64,000 nt of DNA. It comes from Hygrophila difformis. Its lineage: Eukaryota > Streptophyta > Magnoliopsida > Lamiales > Acanthaceae. A program made the position numbers and the translations under genes. The stretch is taken from the NCBI GenBank assembly GCA_030278955.1, contig JAOANR010000003.1, positions 23,397,050-23,461,049 of the forward strand, written 5' to 3'. Position 1 is the stretch's first letter; the number at the start of each line of letters is the position of its first letter. The notes beneath the pieces are model-generated. The model made no database searches. It saw only the letters and a list, made by a program, of their open reading frames with translations, and had not been told where the DNA came from. This document shows, in pieces, positions 45,720 to 58,294 of this stretch.

Positions 45720-48700
45720 TTATGTCCCCATAACTGTGTCGGAATCGGTTTGGAACAATGTCGGGTATCGTTCTCTCATATCGGATTCTACTTCCCAAGT
45801 TTCCGTCTCACTTTCGTGGTTTGACCAAAGAACCTTGATCATTTTGACGGTTTTGTTCCTCGTTACTCGTTCCTTAGTATCGAGAATACGCACTGGGACT
45901 TCTTCGTAAGTCAAATCTTCATCGAGCTCAATTATCTCTGGTTGAAGTACATGTGTCGGGTCCGGCACATACTTCTTTAGTTGCGAGACATGGAAGACAT
46001 TATGAACTCTATCTAAGTGTGGCGGTAAAGCCAATCGGTAGGCTAGAGTTCCGACTCGTTCTAGAATTTCGTAAGGTCCTATGTATCAAGGACTTAGCTT
46101 CCCTCGTTTGCCAAAGCGCATCACCCCCTTCATGGGTGATATCTTTAGCATGACCCTATCTCCCACTTGAAATTCTAGGTCTCGTCGTCTCACGTCGGCA
46201 TAACTCTTTTGACGGTCTTGTGCGGCTTTCATCTTCCCTTGGATCACTTTGATTTGTTGAGCCATGTCTTCGATAAGTTGTGGTCCCACTACCACGGACT
46301 TATCGTTTTCTTCCCAGCTCAAAGGGCTTCGGCACTTTCGTCCATACAACGCCTCGAAAGGTGCCATGCCGATGCTAGCATGGTAACTATTATTATAGGA
46401 AAACTCAATCAAGGGTAAATGAGATTCCCAATTTCCTTTGAATTCCAACACGCATGCTCTCAGCATGTCCTCTAGTGTTTGGATTGTTCTCTCGGTTTGT
46501 CCATCCGTCATCGGGTGGAATGCGGTGCTCATTTTGATTTGAGTACCGAGAGCTTTTTGTAACTCCGTCCAGAAATGAGAGACAAATCTACTGTCTCTAT
46601 CGGAAATGATATCGTGTGGTACTCCATGGCGTCGTACCACATTATCAATGTAAGCTCGGGCTAATTGGTCCATAGTCCACGTGTCTTTCATTGGGATAAA
46701 TATGGCTGTCTTCGTTAGCCTATCCACAATCACCCAAATCTTATTCATGCCTTTAGGTGATCGGGGTAATCCCGAGACAAAGTCCATTGAGATGCTATCC
46801 CACTTCCAACTTGGAATCTCTAGTGGTTGCATCAATCCTAAGGGTTTATGTCGCACTGCCTTAACCTTTTGGCAGGTGAGACATCTCGCCACGAAATTTG
46901 CCACTTCCTTCTTCATTCCCGGCCACCAATAGATCTTCTTCAGATCTTTGTATAGCTTGTCACCTCCGGGATGTACGGAGTATGGCGTGTTGTGCCCTTC
47001 CTCCATCAACATTTGCTTTAACTCGGCACATTTAAAAGGCACACACCATCTACCTTTAAAACGGATGCTTCCATCCTCGTGGACAGCAAATCCTATTGCC
47101 TTTCCTTCGGCAATATACCCTTTTATCTTCTCGAGTTTCGGATCGCCCGGTTGAGCGAGTCGAATCTCGTCTAATACTGGAGTTTCTACGACCATGGCAT
47201 TGACCGTTTCTCCCACTGTGCCAGGGTGCACAAGTTCTAACTCCAACCTTGCCAAATCCATGTACAATGCCGGCGGAATTACCAACGAGTTTGTCACGTG
47301 TTGGGTTTTCCGACTTAGGGCATCGGCTACCACATTCGCCTTCCCCTCGTGGTATGCTATTTCTAAATCGTAGTCTTTAATGAGCTCCAACCACCTTCGC
47401 TGTCTCAAATTCAACTCCTTCTGAGTGAATATATATTTCAAGCTCTTGTGGTCGGTGAACATTCGACACTTCCGCCCATAAAGATAATGTCTCCATATCT
47501 TTAGAGCGAAAACGACCGCTGCCAACTCCAGGTCATGTGTCGGATAATTTTCCTCGTGAGGTTTTAGTTGGCGTGATGCATAGGCTACGACTCTCGAGTC
47601 TTGCATCAAAATACAACCTAACCTTCCTTCGAAGCATCGCTATATACTTCGAAGTCACCATTCTCTGATGGTAGTGTTAACACGGGTGTGGTTGTGAGTC
47701 GTTTCTTCAACTCTTGAAACGCAATCTCACACGCTTCGGTCCACTCGTATTTTGCTCCTTTCTTAAGTAGCTGGGTCAAAGGACGTGCAATCCTTGAAAA
47801 GTCCTTTACAAATCGTCTGTAATATCCGGCTAATCCAAGGAAACTCCTTATTTCCGTTGGACTTTTCGGAGTTGCCCATTCAGTTACGGCAGAAACTTTT
47901 GCCGGATCCACTGATACTCCATCAGCGGATACTATGTGTCCGAGGAATGCCACTTCTTTCAGCCAGAAGTCACATTTCGACAGCTTGCCGTATAGCTGAT
48001 TTCTTCGCAGGGTCTCCAACACTTGATGTAAGTGCTTCGCATGCTCCTCCTCGCTCTTCGAGTAGATCAGGATGTCGTCGATGAACACTACGACGCACTG
48101 ATCTAACAATTCTCGGAACACGTTGTTCATGAGATTCATGAACATGGCCGGAGCATTTGTTAGCCCGAAGGATAATACTGTGAACTCGTAATGGCCATAT
48201 CGTGTTCGAAACGCCGTCTTTGGAATGTCCTTCTCGGCAATCCTCAATTGATGATACCCAGATCGCAAATCGATCTTCGAGAATACTGAAGCTCCCTTCA
48301 GTTGATCAAACAGATCCTCTATTCTCGGTAGGGGGTATTTATTCTTAATGGTCACTTGGTTTAGTCCTCGGTAATCTATGCAAAGACGTAGTCCTCCGTC
48401 TTTCTTCTTGACAAACAAAACCGGTGCTCCCCAAGGGGATGTACTCGGGCTTATGTAGCCTTTTCCCAATAGCTCCTCGAGTTGTTCCTTTAACTCCTTC
48501 ATTTCCAGTGGTGCCATCCGGTACGGAGCTTTTGAGACAGGCTCTGTCCCCGGAATGAGATCTATCGTGAATTCAAGATCTCTCTCAGGTGGCATGCCCG
48601 GAACGTCTTCAGGGAACACGTCCGGGTATTCTCTTACCACTGGTATGCTATCAACCTTGTTCTCTTCCGCCTCAAGGTTGTGCACATAGCACGCATATAG

Positions 48701-50449
48701 TTCATACCCCTTACGCATCAAGTTACTTAGTTTAAGTGCACTAACGATTTTGTTACTTTTCTTAGGGGGCTGAGAGTAAAAGATAACTCTCTTTCCCCTA
48801 CTTTTTGACAAGGTGATCTTTTGTTTTTGGCATTCGATCACCGCTTTATACTGGGATAGCCAATCCATCCCCAGTATGATGTCAAAGTCTCTTAAGTTAA
48901 ATTCTACCAAGTTCGCGAAGAATTCTACGTTCTTTATCACTATAGGAATTCCGTTATATCGTTTAGAGCAAGACACTACTTCTCCAGAAGGCAATTGAAT
49001 TCCTAAGCTAATTCTCTCGCACTTAGGTAGATCTAACTCAGGCACTATCCTTGATGCAATAATTGAGCAACTAGCTCCGGAATCAAATAAAATTCTAAGG
49101 GGTGTATTCAAAACGTGAAATGTACCTGCCATCACTTCTCCTTGCGCAGGCACGTCCGCTTGGTTTACCACGTTCAGCCTCCCCATAGGGCGTCCCTGAT
49201 TGCCCTGCTGATTCGCATTCGGCTGCTGATTTTGTTGCTGGTTTTGATTCTGTGGGGGCGGAGGTCGTTGGTTCTGGTTCTGGTTCTGCGGCCTATTTTG
49301 AGGGGGTCTGTACCCTTGGTTATTGCCGTTTCGCCCGTTTTGGTTTTGAGGCTGTTCTTGCCCCGCGACCAAATCGTCCCTCTTCGTTATGTTCTCGAGC
49401 CTAGTTCGACATTCCCGTCGAACGTGACCCATTCGACCGCATCGGTAACAAGCGCCTTGTTGCGGGCATCCCCTTGCCAGATGTGGTCGTCCACATCGCG
49501 GGCAAGGCGGTACTGGATCCTCTTGATTGAACCTCCTCCCAGTGCTGTTTTGTTGGGGCCTATTCGACCCTCTGCGCTGCTCGTTCCTTCCAGTGTTGTT
49601 CTCGTTTCTTGAGTCTCGGCTTCTCTTGTCTTGAGGACCCCTGCTGGACTCCCCACTCACCTTTCTTTTCAGCTGCTGCACGCGTGCTACCGCTACAACG
49701 CGATCGTATACGGCTTGCAAATCGGGGTAGTGTACCCCCGCAATCACTTCGCGCACAGACAGGTTCAGTCCCATCTCGAACTTCTGTGCCTTTTCCGCAT
49801 CAGTAGGCACTAGCCTTGGTGCGAACCTCACCAGCTCCTTGAAGCGGGTGTAGTATTCCTGCACCGTTTGGCTTCCTTGCTTCAACGACAGGAATTCTTC
49901 GTACATGGCGGCTTTGGTACTCAAGGGATAGAATCGATCCCTGAGTAGTTCCATCATCTCCATCCACGAGTAAGGCTCGTCATCTTCAGTTAGTTTGGCT
50001 TGCGTTGCTTGCCACCAGTCATCAGCTTCGCCTCCCAAGTAGTATGAAGCGACATGTACCCTCTCTCCTTCCGGACATTTGACCGCTCCTAGCAGCTTGT
50101 CAAAAGTCCGGATCCATTCCTCCAGTTTAGCTGGATCCTCCTCACCAGCATAGTGGGGCGGCTGGTAGGGATTCACCATCGCCAGGTAGTTAGGGCGAGC
50201 TTGGGGCGGAGGTACCGCCGCAGCTTGTCCCTGGTTGACTTGCGCGTTTCCGAGCGCAATCAACACTTCCTCTATCGTCCTAAGACGATCGCCCACATTG
50301 TTCGGTGCGGGGGCGTCCTGCGCACCTTGGGGTTGTTCCATTTCAGGTTGAATCGGTTCAGTGACGTTTGGCAGTGTCTCAGTAGGAGTTTCAGTGGTGG
50401 TTTGGGGAGCGGTTTGAGTCCTTCCTCTTCCTCTTCCTCTGGGTGCCAT
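45720..50449 (-). pseudogene. gag-pol: Tekay gag-pol-chromodomain polyprotein, two breaks
   Basis: The start at 50449 ([13 protein letters not shown]) is preferred to the in-frame ATG at 50491 because the Arg-Gly start is typical of this clade. Order: gag domain ([18 protein letters not shown]), two knuckle motifs ([27 protein letters not shown], about 49418-49510), a Gln/Asn-rich linker, and protease [13 protein letters not shown] has the catalytic [10 protein letters not shown] near 48065-48090. RNase H starts at VYSDASKEG, with a one-base loss at about 47618 just after. Integrase has HHCC with CLTCQKVKA, and DDE Asp residues in SMDFVSG and [13 protein letters not shown] lies at 46086-46088, then the C-terminal [15 protein letters not shown] block and a chromodomain ([16 protein letters not shown], about 45755-45860). 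Apart from these two lesions the frame is open for 4.7 kb. Confidence 0.94.
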
Positions 50450-50716
50450 TCTGGTACAAATATGATAGATTAGGGCTGGTGAATTTAGCATATAGTCTAA
50501 GCAATTTCTATGAATGTATATGTGTGTAGTAATTTAGCACGTGGTGCTTTGTTCGAGTTAAGAAGCATCGTCTGTTTTGGGGTTTCATTTTATTTTGTTT
50601 TGTTTTGTTTTGTTTTGATTTAAAAAAAATAAATCGGCATTTTATTTCCTCATAAGAAATTTTAGTACAAAAGTAGAAATATTTTTCTAGCAAAACAATG
50701 TCTAACAGTAGAATCT

Positions 50717-51052
50717 CTAGTGCCTCATGACGTCTCTCGGCGGGGTAGCAGGATCTTCCTCCGGATCTTCCTCCTCCGAACTCGGCGGTAGTAGGTCGTC
50801 AAAGATAGTGTTTAAGTCTTGCCCGTGGGCATCGATGTATTCCTTTAGTATTAAGTTTTGTGTAGTGAGGGTTTGGACTTGGCGCTCGAGTTGGTTTATG
50901 CGGAGATGATCCGCCTCTCTCAAGTTGCCCATGTGATGTAAATTGGCCTCCAATTGAGCCATACGGTACTTCATCTGCTCTAGGGTCTGGTGGGAATCGA
51001 GATGAACGCTCATCATCCTGACCATCAACTGCATCATGTCTTGACTAGCCAT
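50717..51052 (-). CDS. Small coiled-coil ORF upstream of gag in the Tekay element
   Basis: 111 residues, intact, starting MASQDMMQLMVRMMSVHLDS. A long heptad-like helix (MKYRMAQLEANLHHMGNL, then INQLERQVQTLTTQNLILKE) is followed by an acidic, Pro-rich tail (PPSSEEEDPEEDPATPP). It lies between the primer site and gag on the same strand, about 270 bases before the gag start. I recognise no family. It may be an accessory protein or a uORF affecting Gag translation. Confidence 0.6.
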   Translation of the reverse strand: MASQDMMQLMVRMMSVHLDSHQTLEQMKYRMAQLEANLHHMGNLREADHLRINQLERQVQTLTTQNLILKEYIDAHGQDLNTIFDDLLPPSSEEEDPEEDPATPPRDVMRH

Positions 51053-51082
51053 CTAGCGCAAGCAAGAGATCTACGTTAATAT

Positions 51083-51196
51083 TCGCCAAGATTCTAAGTT
51101 CAATTCGCCAAGATTCTAAGTTCGAGTTTCCAAGATTCTAAGTTCAAGTTTCGCCAAGATGCTAAGTTCAAGTTTCGCAAAGATTCTAAGTTCATA
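51083..51196 (-). repeat. Five tandem copies of a 22-25-bp unit in the Tekay leader
   Basis: On the plus strand the unit is CGCCAAGATTCTAAGTTCAA with small changes, repeated five times just upstream of the small ORF on the minus strand. A second AT-rich repetitive stretch based on AATAATAGTTTAAA lies at about 51315-51448. Confidence 0.85.
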
Positions 51197-51452
51197 GCAG
51201 AGATGCAACATGCATATGCAAATGATATTTCCCCCCAATAATAATTTAATGCACTATATATATTCTTCCCATGGGTTTTAAAATAAAATTTCTCCATGGA
51301 AATAAAAATTTAAAATTTAAAATAATAGTCAAAATATTAATAGTAGCTTAAAAATAATAGTGGTTTAAAAATAATAGTTTAAAAATAATAGTGGTTTAAA
51401 TAATAGTTTAAAAATAGTAATGGTTTAAAAATAATAGTTTAAAAATAGCCGG

Positions 51453-51464
51453 GCTCTGATACCA
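51453..51464 (-). other. Primer binding site, initiator tRNA-Met
   Basis: On the minus strand TGGTATCAGAGC lies three bases inside the 5' LTR, complementary to the 3' end of initiator tRNA-Met, as expected for Tekay-type chromoviruses. Confidence 0.92.
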
Positions 51465-51467
51465 ACT

Positions 51468-54071
51468 TGTAACACCCCGGTTTTTGGTAACTCAGGTCGG
51501 GATGTCACCGCCACATCTCCCTAGTAAGACACGGTTTCTCCGAGCTTACTAAAGAGATGCAAGGCTAGGTATTGCAGTGTTTAAAACATTTAAAGCATTC
51601 AAAATAGCCCATACAATATAATTCAAAATTAATAATAGCATAGCGCAGCGGAAATATTTAGTTTAGTACAGTATCGCAGCGGAAAATATTAAAAAGGGCC
51701 GACATGGCCAAAACACGGGTTAAACAGGCCCGTTCATAATATAGTCTAAGTACGAAATTTAAAGGCAAAATAAAAGTTCCCAAAATCCCATGCATGATTC
51801 GTGCTCACACATGCTCATTCCATATATTCTGTAAAGAAAGGAATAAAAATGGTTTTGATCAGCAAAATTGCTGAGTAAGTTAACACATGCATGATCGTAG
51901 GGTTTAAAAGCCATAACTTTAATAATTTAACAAAAGCATGATAATAACATAATATTTGACTTCATATAATCCATATCATATAGCACAATCTATCTCAGGC
52001 TCTATTTAATAACACATATCACATGGTTTAATCATAAAAGCCATAATTTTAAATAAAGCATTTAAATAATTTAATTTGACAACAATATCATTTAATCTAG
52101 TTTAATTTAATTTGGAATCCCCATTACATTCCCGATTTGGTATTTCAAAGTTTCACGATAAAAATCGCGATGTCCACAAGTTTAGCCGGTAGCCCGGCGG
52201 CCGCAGCCGTATCAGCCATACCCAGTACCACTCCGGAGCCTCGGGAAACCCATACGGATATTCACGAGAGTGTAGGCTCTAAGTTTCGCCGTTTTGGCAA
52301 TATCACATTTCAAGTATAGCGCGCGGGGTCACCATCGTCCATTACGGCACGAAGTGAATCGTTAGGGGGCACCCTGCAGAGCACTCACCCCTAATTTTAA
52401 TTTATCAAGTTTGTAAGGGGATTTAGTTTTTAAAATCTGCCTTCCATTGTATTAATTTAGAAACAATATCTCAATTCGTTTCAACCCTAAAGGTTAATTC
52501 CATGTTTCAACAAGATTTCAAAATTTCGTTTCGGTAAATCACAGTTTACTCCAAAATTCGTCTAAAATCAGATTTAATTCCAAAAATTCCAAAATTCCAT
52601 ATCTGACTCGGAAACATCAAGATCTACAACTTTCGTGTTTTAACTTTTTCAATCCGAGATACCTAAGTAGGTCAAAATTGCCAATTTTCACATAAGAAGA
52701 AATCTGTCCGAGTTCAAGGTGTCACAGTTTACTAATTTCACATTCTACCATATCAATTCAACTCCAAGTTTAATGAAATTTGACAGGGATCATCTTAAGA
52801 CATTTATCTACAACTTTCATGTTTGGCCAAAGATCTAAAACAGCCTAGATCCTATGTCAAAAACGTGATCAAGATCATTCCTAAGTTCTGTCCAAGATTT
52901 CAAGATCTAAAATCAAACAGTTCGGTTTCAACGGGTTTTCACAAATCAAATCAACTCCAAAAATTCTCAAATTTTTACAGTAGCTAGGTCTAAGTCTTAG
53001 GAACGTTTTTTGTGTTTTAAGTTTTTCCGTTTGAGTTTGTTTTAAGGGTCGGAAAAATTCAACAATTCTGTTGCGCCGGTAGGAACACAAAAGTGGACAG
53101 ATTTATGATTCTTGTCAAATCTTTTAGGTTTCGAATGTTTTAAAATCTCCCAAAACCATGTAAGGTTAACTTACAGTGTCTATGAACGTCGGGAATGTCC
53201 AATTCGGAGGCGTGGCTTCCAGATCACCGTTTCTCCTCTCCGTTCGTCGGGTTCTACGATCTAGATTCGATACGGGGGTGTAGAAAGAAAAAGGAGATGA
53301 TTAGGATTCGTTTTCGAATCGTTTATTGAATAAAGATTGGACCGAGACTTACCACGACTATGGAGATCTGTAGAGAAACTCGTCCAACAGCGTTCGTCTT
53401 GGTTTCGTGCCTCCGACGACTCCGGATTTAGGGTTTCGAACGTATAGAATGTTTTAGGGTTTTGTAAACTTGTTCGGGGCTCCCAAGGGGCTTATTTATA
53501 GAATTCTTAATCCCTAGGGCGTCCACAACCGACCTAGAGGTCTGGAGTCGAGAGATGTTCAACCGAAAGTCGAAAAATCCGCGTTCGGGCGAGAGATTCA
53601 CGCAACAAACGAATCTGTGAAGTGGCGCGGTCGTGGCGCGCTAATCCCCCTCCACCGCGCGGCCACCGCGCCGACTTCGCCTGGACTTCGGTCCGGGCGG
53701 GTCGTGCGATCCGTCGTGCTTTTCCGCCTCTCTTTCGAGTTTCTATCCCTCTATGCTCCCGAATTCCGATTCCCGGGGTATATTCGGGTTCTTACTTTCT
53801 CTCTAATTTTATTCTTAGTCTAGTTGGATGTTTTGGACTCGAATACTCGAGTTCATTAGTGTCGGGTTTTGGTGTACCATTTATCCATCCTTTTATTGAA
53901 TTAAATTCCTTTAATTCCTTTTTAAGTAAAAATCTCATTTCTCATTTCCTTATCTTTATTTATTTCTTTTATTTGCTGCATTTGTTTATTTATTTATAGT
54001 ATTTATTTTATTTATTATTTATTTATTTAATTACTGTTTTATTTTATGTTGGAAAATTCTCAGGTATTACA
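51468..54071 (-). repeat. Tekay-type 5' LTR
   Basis: 2604 bases, matching 42887-45490. It is followed by the CAAAA duplication at 54072-54076. Confidence 0.95.
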
Positions 54072-54076
54072 CAAAA

Positions 54077-55358
54077 TGTCACAAAACCCTCTACATACAA
54101 TTCTCTTTTTACATATACTACATATTTTTTTCTTTTTTTTTTCTTTTTTTTTTCTTTATTTTTTTTTTATTTTCTTTTTTTTTTCATCAGCACAGATACT
54201 CTCATATATATATAATTTTTTCCTTTTACTATTTTTCCAAAAGCTCTTCAGGGGATACCCTTAAACCAAATAGCCAAAAAAGCTACCTCATAACAGGAAC
54301 ACACCTTAAAAAAACCAATCAATCAAAATCCTACTCTGATACAAAATGCTCACATCCTCCCACTTACGAGATCCTTCCAAACTCCCATAGAAACCAAGCT
54401 TAATTACCACCAGCATGAGAAATAGCGTGTGAAGATTCATAGCCATTCCATAGATTCCCAAAAGGTGTAGGAGATGTTAGGCTAGAAAGAAAAGGAATTC
54501 TAGTGGATAAGGGATTAGGGTGTCTGCTGGGTTATGTCAGGATATTTCATCAACAATGGCTTAATATTTGGTAGGGGGAATAATGTGGTAGGCTAAAGAA
54601 TCATAAAGAGATAAACCCACAAGCCCTTGACTTTTTCAATACACAGAAATGAAAATATGCAGGTTCCATGTGTAAGATAAAGCAGATTCTGGGATGTCTA
54701 TATGGACTCCAACCTTACGCACATGTAAAAGATTTGAAAGCTTGGATCTCACCAGTTATAATTTTCGGTTGGCTTGATGTGGTCAAAATGGTGGATTGAA
54801 AAGCCCACTCAGCAGCTCCAAGTTGAAGACCGCAGCAGCCTCGGATCAAGAGATGTTACAATAAATTCCTTTTGGAAAAGTGATGTTACAATAAATTCAT
54901 CGGACAATGTTTTTTTTTTTTTTTTGGGAGAATCGAACTTCAAACCTTCAGGTTGAAAATCAAGAGACTTAACCACGCTAAATTCTCATCCCATATTTTG
55001 ATGTTGAACTAGGCTATGATTTTATTTATTTAATAGATTAAAAACATATTTTCTCTACAAAAAGTAGAATACAGTATTAGCCAATATATTTACTATCGAT
55101 TTTTTTAATCATATAACGTATAAATTTTAGAAATCGATATTTTCACTTTGTAATAATAAATTTGATGAGAAAAGAAGCATTGCATAGAAAGATTAGTATG
55201 TAGTAAAGTAATTTGATTTATTATGTGCTGTAATCTAATCTAATTAATGCTAAAACCTTTGAATCTTATACAATATTTTTACTCGCTATGGAGCAACAAC
55301 AAGTGTTCGACCCATTGGAGCTGACTAATTTGCAACTAAATTTTCAAATATTAGACAT
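54077..55358. other. Intergenic DNA with T-rich tract and a possible tRNA-like retroposon
   Basis: A T-rich tract lies at about 54126-54185. At 54911-54985, a T run is followed by a segment that on the minus strand reads TAGCGTGGTTAAGTC ... GTTCGATTCTCCC plus poly(A). It resembles the internal promoter boxes of a tRNA-derived retroposon, but I see no target duplication. A near-duplicate GATGTTACAATAAATTC occurs at about 54853 and 54883. No gene is supported. Confidence 0.35.
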
Positions 55359-55360
55359 TA

Positions 55361-55624
55361 CTCCCTCCGTTTTTCTTTTGTTGCTACATGTTTGGGACAA
55401 AAAACTACTATTCACATACACTTTAACTTAAAATTTTATCATAATTATACAAATTAAAATATAGGGAAGTGTGATCTTGTTAGATTCGTCTCGTTGTATA
55501 GTTTTTAAATATCAAACTTTTAAAAAAAAAATTCTTGTACCAAACTTGAGTTATTAATGCTTTAAAATTTGAATTGGACTGCATATTGGATGGGTCCGTA
55601 ACAAGAATAAAAAATCGGAGGGAG
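55361..55624. mobile_element. Stowaway-type MITE
   Basis: 264 bp, from CTCCCTCCGTTTTTC on the left to AAAAATCGGAGGGAG on the right, flanked by TA on both sides. These are classic Stowaway (Tc1/mariner) ends. No coding potential. Confidence 0.92.
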
Positions 55625-55854
55625 TATTTTGCAACTAAATTGCTTTTAGCATAAGCATATGAGTGACAAAACACTCGGAGAGGTTATATTGTGTTGTCTG
55701 TAGCATCCAATGGAATAGCACCCATCCTTCGAAGAGGTATGACAACACATTCTAGATTTAGTATTCCACTAGATTGTGACGAGAATTCTACCTGCAAAAA
55801 ACTTATTCATTTAACCTCTCTTTTCATTAAAACAAAGTTCATTATTTGGGATGA

Positions 55855-57170
55855 AAATTCTTGACGGGTATAATGATTACATGCCCGTATGAAATAACCA
55901 AATTCCCCATCAATTTCAGATGAAAACATTCCCACTCGCATTTTATTTTATTATGACTATTAGTCAATGTCAATATTTAAAGAAGATTGGACTATATCAT
56001 AAAAAACCAATTTTTATTCATGTCAGTGACATGTTGCAAGATCTCGTGTCACTGGAAAGAGGGGACTCGAAGTAGTAATATGTAATTAAGATTAATTAAC
56101 TCAATATACTACAAGAAAATGTTATTTACAATGAAAATTATATATGGCAGAAATTTGCATAATGAATACTTCATATAGGTGATGATAATTGATAAAGTTG
56201 GTATTGATCTCGGAGATGTACAATTAGATGTAACATTTACAGATCTTACATATACAAATATAAACTGCACCACTTCAAATCCAGATATTTTTAAAAATAG
56301 TGCTATACTAATCCTTACCAATTAGATTGTTGATACAATCAATTATTATATCATGGAACGTATGTCTGCGAATGAAAATATATATATATATATCAGTTCA
56401 AACAATATTTGTCAAGAGGATGAAAGCATAAACAATGCCAATGAATTATTTTCACTGAAATTTCTAAACACGGACAATTGTTCTGGAGCGAATCATGAAA
56501 TATAGTTGAATGAGGGTTGCATAGTCATGCTTCTTAGGAATATCATCAAGTAAATTATGCAATGGAAGTAGGTTTATAGATACCAATATGCGGGACCATA
56601 TAATTGAGGTTAAACTAATTTTCGGGAAACCATGAAAGTAAAAAATTATTGATTGGTAGAATGATTAAGAGCCTATATGATTTAAACAAATTCCCCATTC
56701 GATTTCAGATGAGAAAATTTTAACTAGCAATTTGTTTTGCTATGATATTAAACAAAGGTCAATGTCAATCATTAAAGAATGTTTGACTTTATCTTCTAAA
56801 ACCAATTTTTAGCCATGAACAATTATGTTATAATATTTCGTGTCACTAACAAGATGTGGCTCAAATTCTTAATATGCAATTAAGAATTATTAACTCAAGA
56901 TACCATAAGAAATGTTATTTACAATGAAATTTATATATGACAAAATTTGCAAAATGGATACTTGATGTAGGTGATGGTAAAACCGGTATTGATTTTGAAG
57001 GTGTACAATCAGATGTGATATTTCCGCATGATATTCTTATAAACTCTACGGGTAATTATATAGCGACAATTTTTTTTAGAGTACATATACAAATATAAAC
57101 TGCACCACTTCAAATTCAGATATTTTTGAAGATAGTGTTATACTAGACGCTACCAATGAGATTTTCAGCA
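55855..57170. repeat. Divergent direct duplication of about 500 bp
   Basis: About 55855-56335 and about 56650-57170 align in order, with matches such as AAATTCCCCAT, CAATGTCAAT, TGTTATTTACAATGAAA and CATATACAAATATAAACTGC. Copy 2 carries an extra segment of some 55 bases (near 57020-57080). Identity is perhaps 75%. No intact ORF. Possibly relics of a transposon or a decayed gene pair. Confidence 0.65.
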
Positions 57171-57636
57171 ATGAAATTATCAGCAAATCGTGAGAGAATT
57201 TTTCATATTATGCTTAATACTTATATTTAAATTTTGTTTTATTTTAATTTAAATTTCAAATTAAATAAAAATGTTTTTTGAATAATTATTTTTATTAATC
57301 TATTAGGTTTGTATAGGATAAGCCACAGAAGCTAAAGAAAATGGTATAATATGATTTCTTTGTTAATTTAAAAAATAATTAAATTATATTATCATATACA
57401 TTCTCTTTCAAATATATATAAAATTATTACACATTTTTCATTACTTAAAATATAATTTATTATTACTTTATATAATATAAGTATATATATTATATAAAAT
57501 ATATAATTATGCCCGTCAAGTCTCGACTGGTTACTTACTAGTTTATATTAATTTTAAATAACAAAATTCAAAACATTCTCACCCTAACCCTAATTCAGAT
57601 TTCAGAATTGAGAATTCTTTTTTCCACACTTCACAG

Positions 57637-58294
57637 TAGGGGTGGGCAAATGGGGTGAGTTAATCGGGGTACCCAACCCGAACCTGAAAAAAGTGGGATC
57701 GGGTTGGGTACCCGAACCCGAAAAAATCCGAAGTTGGGTACCCGAACCCAAAATTAGTAGATCGGGTCGGGTATCGAGTTTTACAAATGAACCCGAATTC
57801 CCCGATGGGATACCCGAATTACCCGACTTTTTTTAAAAAAAATTATTTTATTTATTAAAAAATGTCTATTTTTTTTTTAAAAAAAAATTCCCCACAATTT
57901 AGAGAGTATTTGTTTTTTTAGTATTTCTAATTACATAATTTTATGCAAACCAAAAGGGTAAAACCTCAATCCCTATTATTTTCGAAATATTATTAGTCAA
58001 TTCTTGTCTTTTATTCGTTAATGAATGAGTATGTTCTCATTCTTATTAATTTGTAAATTGTAAATCATGATGGTGATTATTGAATTTATCAAAATTTCTT
58101 TAATAATTTATTTTTTTTAAAAAAAGGTTTTTCTTTATTTTTTTTAGAAAAAAGAGTGGGTACCCACTTCGGGTACCCGCTACCCCAACCCGATCGGGTA
58201 CCCGACATGTCGGGTACCCACCAATGTCGGGTAATGGGCGGGTAATTTATTTTTCTACCCGAACCCGCTAAACCCGACCCGACGCCCACCCCTA
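57637..58294. mobile_element. hAT-type MITE with 8-bp target duplication
   Basis: 658 bp. Ends TAGGGGTGGGC and GCCCACCCCTA are perfect inverted repeats over 11 bases. It is flanked by CTTCACAG at 57629-57636 and 58295-58302, the 8-bp duplication expected of hAT elements. Inside, both ends are rich in GGGTACCCGAACCCG-like subterminal motifs. Confidence 0.93.

Larger units (their letters stand above)
42887..54071 (-). mobile_element. Tekay-type Ty3 chromovirus, nearly intact
   Basis: An 11.2-kb element with two LTRs of exactly 2604 bases, flanked by CAAAA (42882-42886 and 54072-54076). It has an initiator tRNA-Met primer site, a single gag-pol ORF with a C-terminal chromodomain, and a small extra ORF before gag. 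The LTRs differ at about 20 positions by hand count (under 1%), making this the youngest LTR element here. Only two breaks are seen in gag-pol. Confidence 0.95.

Noticed and set aside
54046..54264. 72-codon Phe-rich ORF
   Set aside because: Translation of a T-rich tract.
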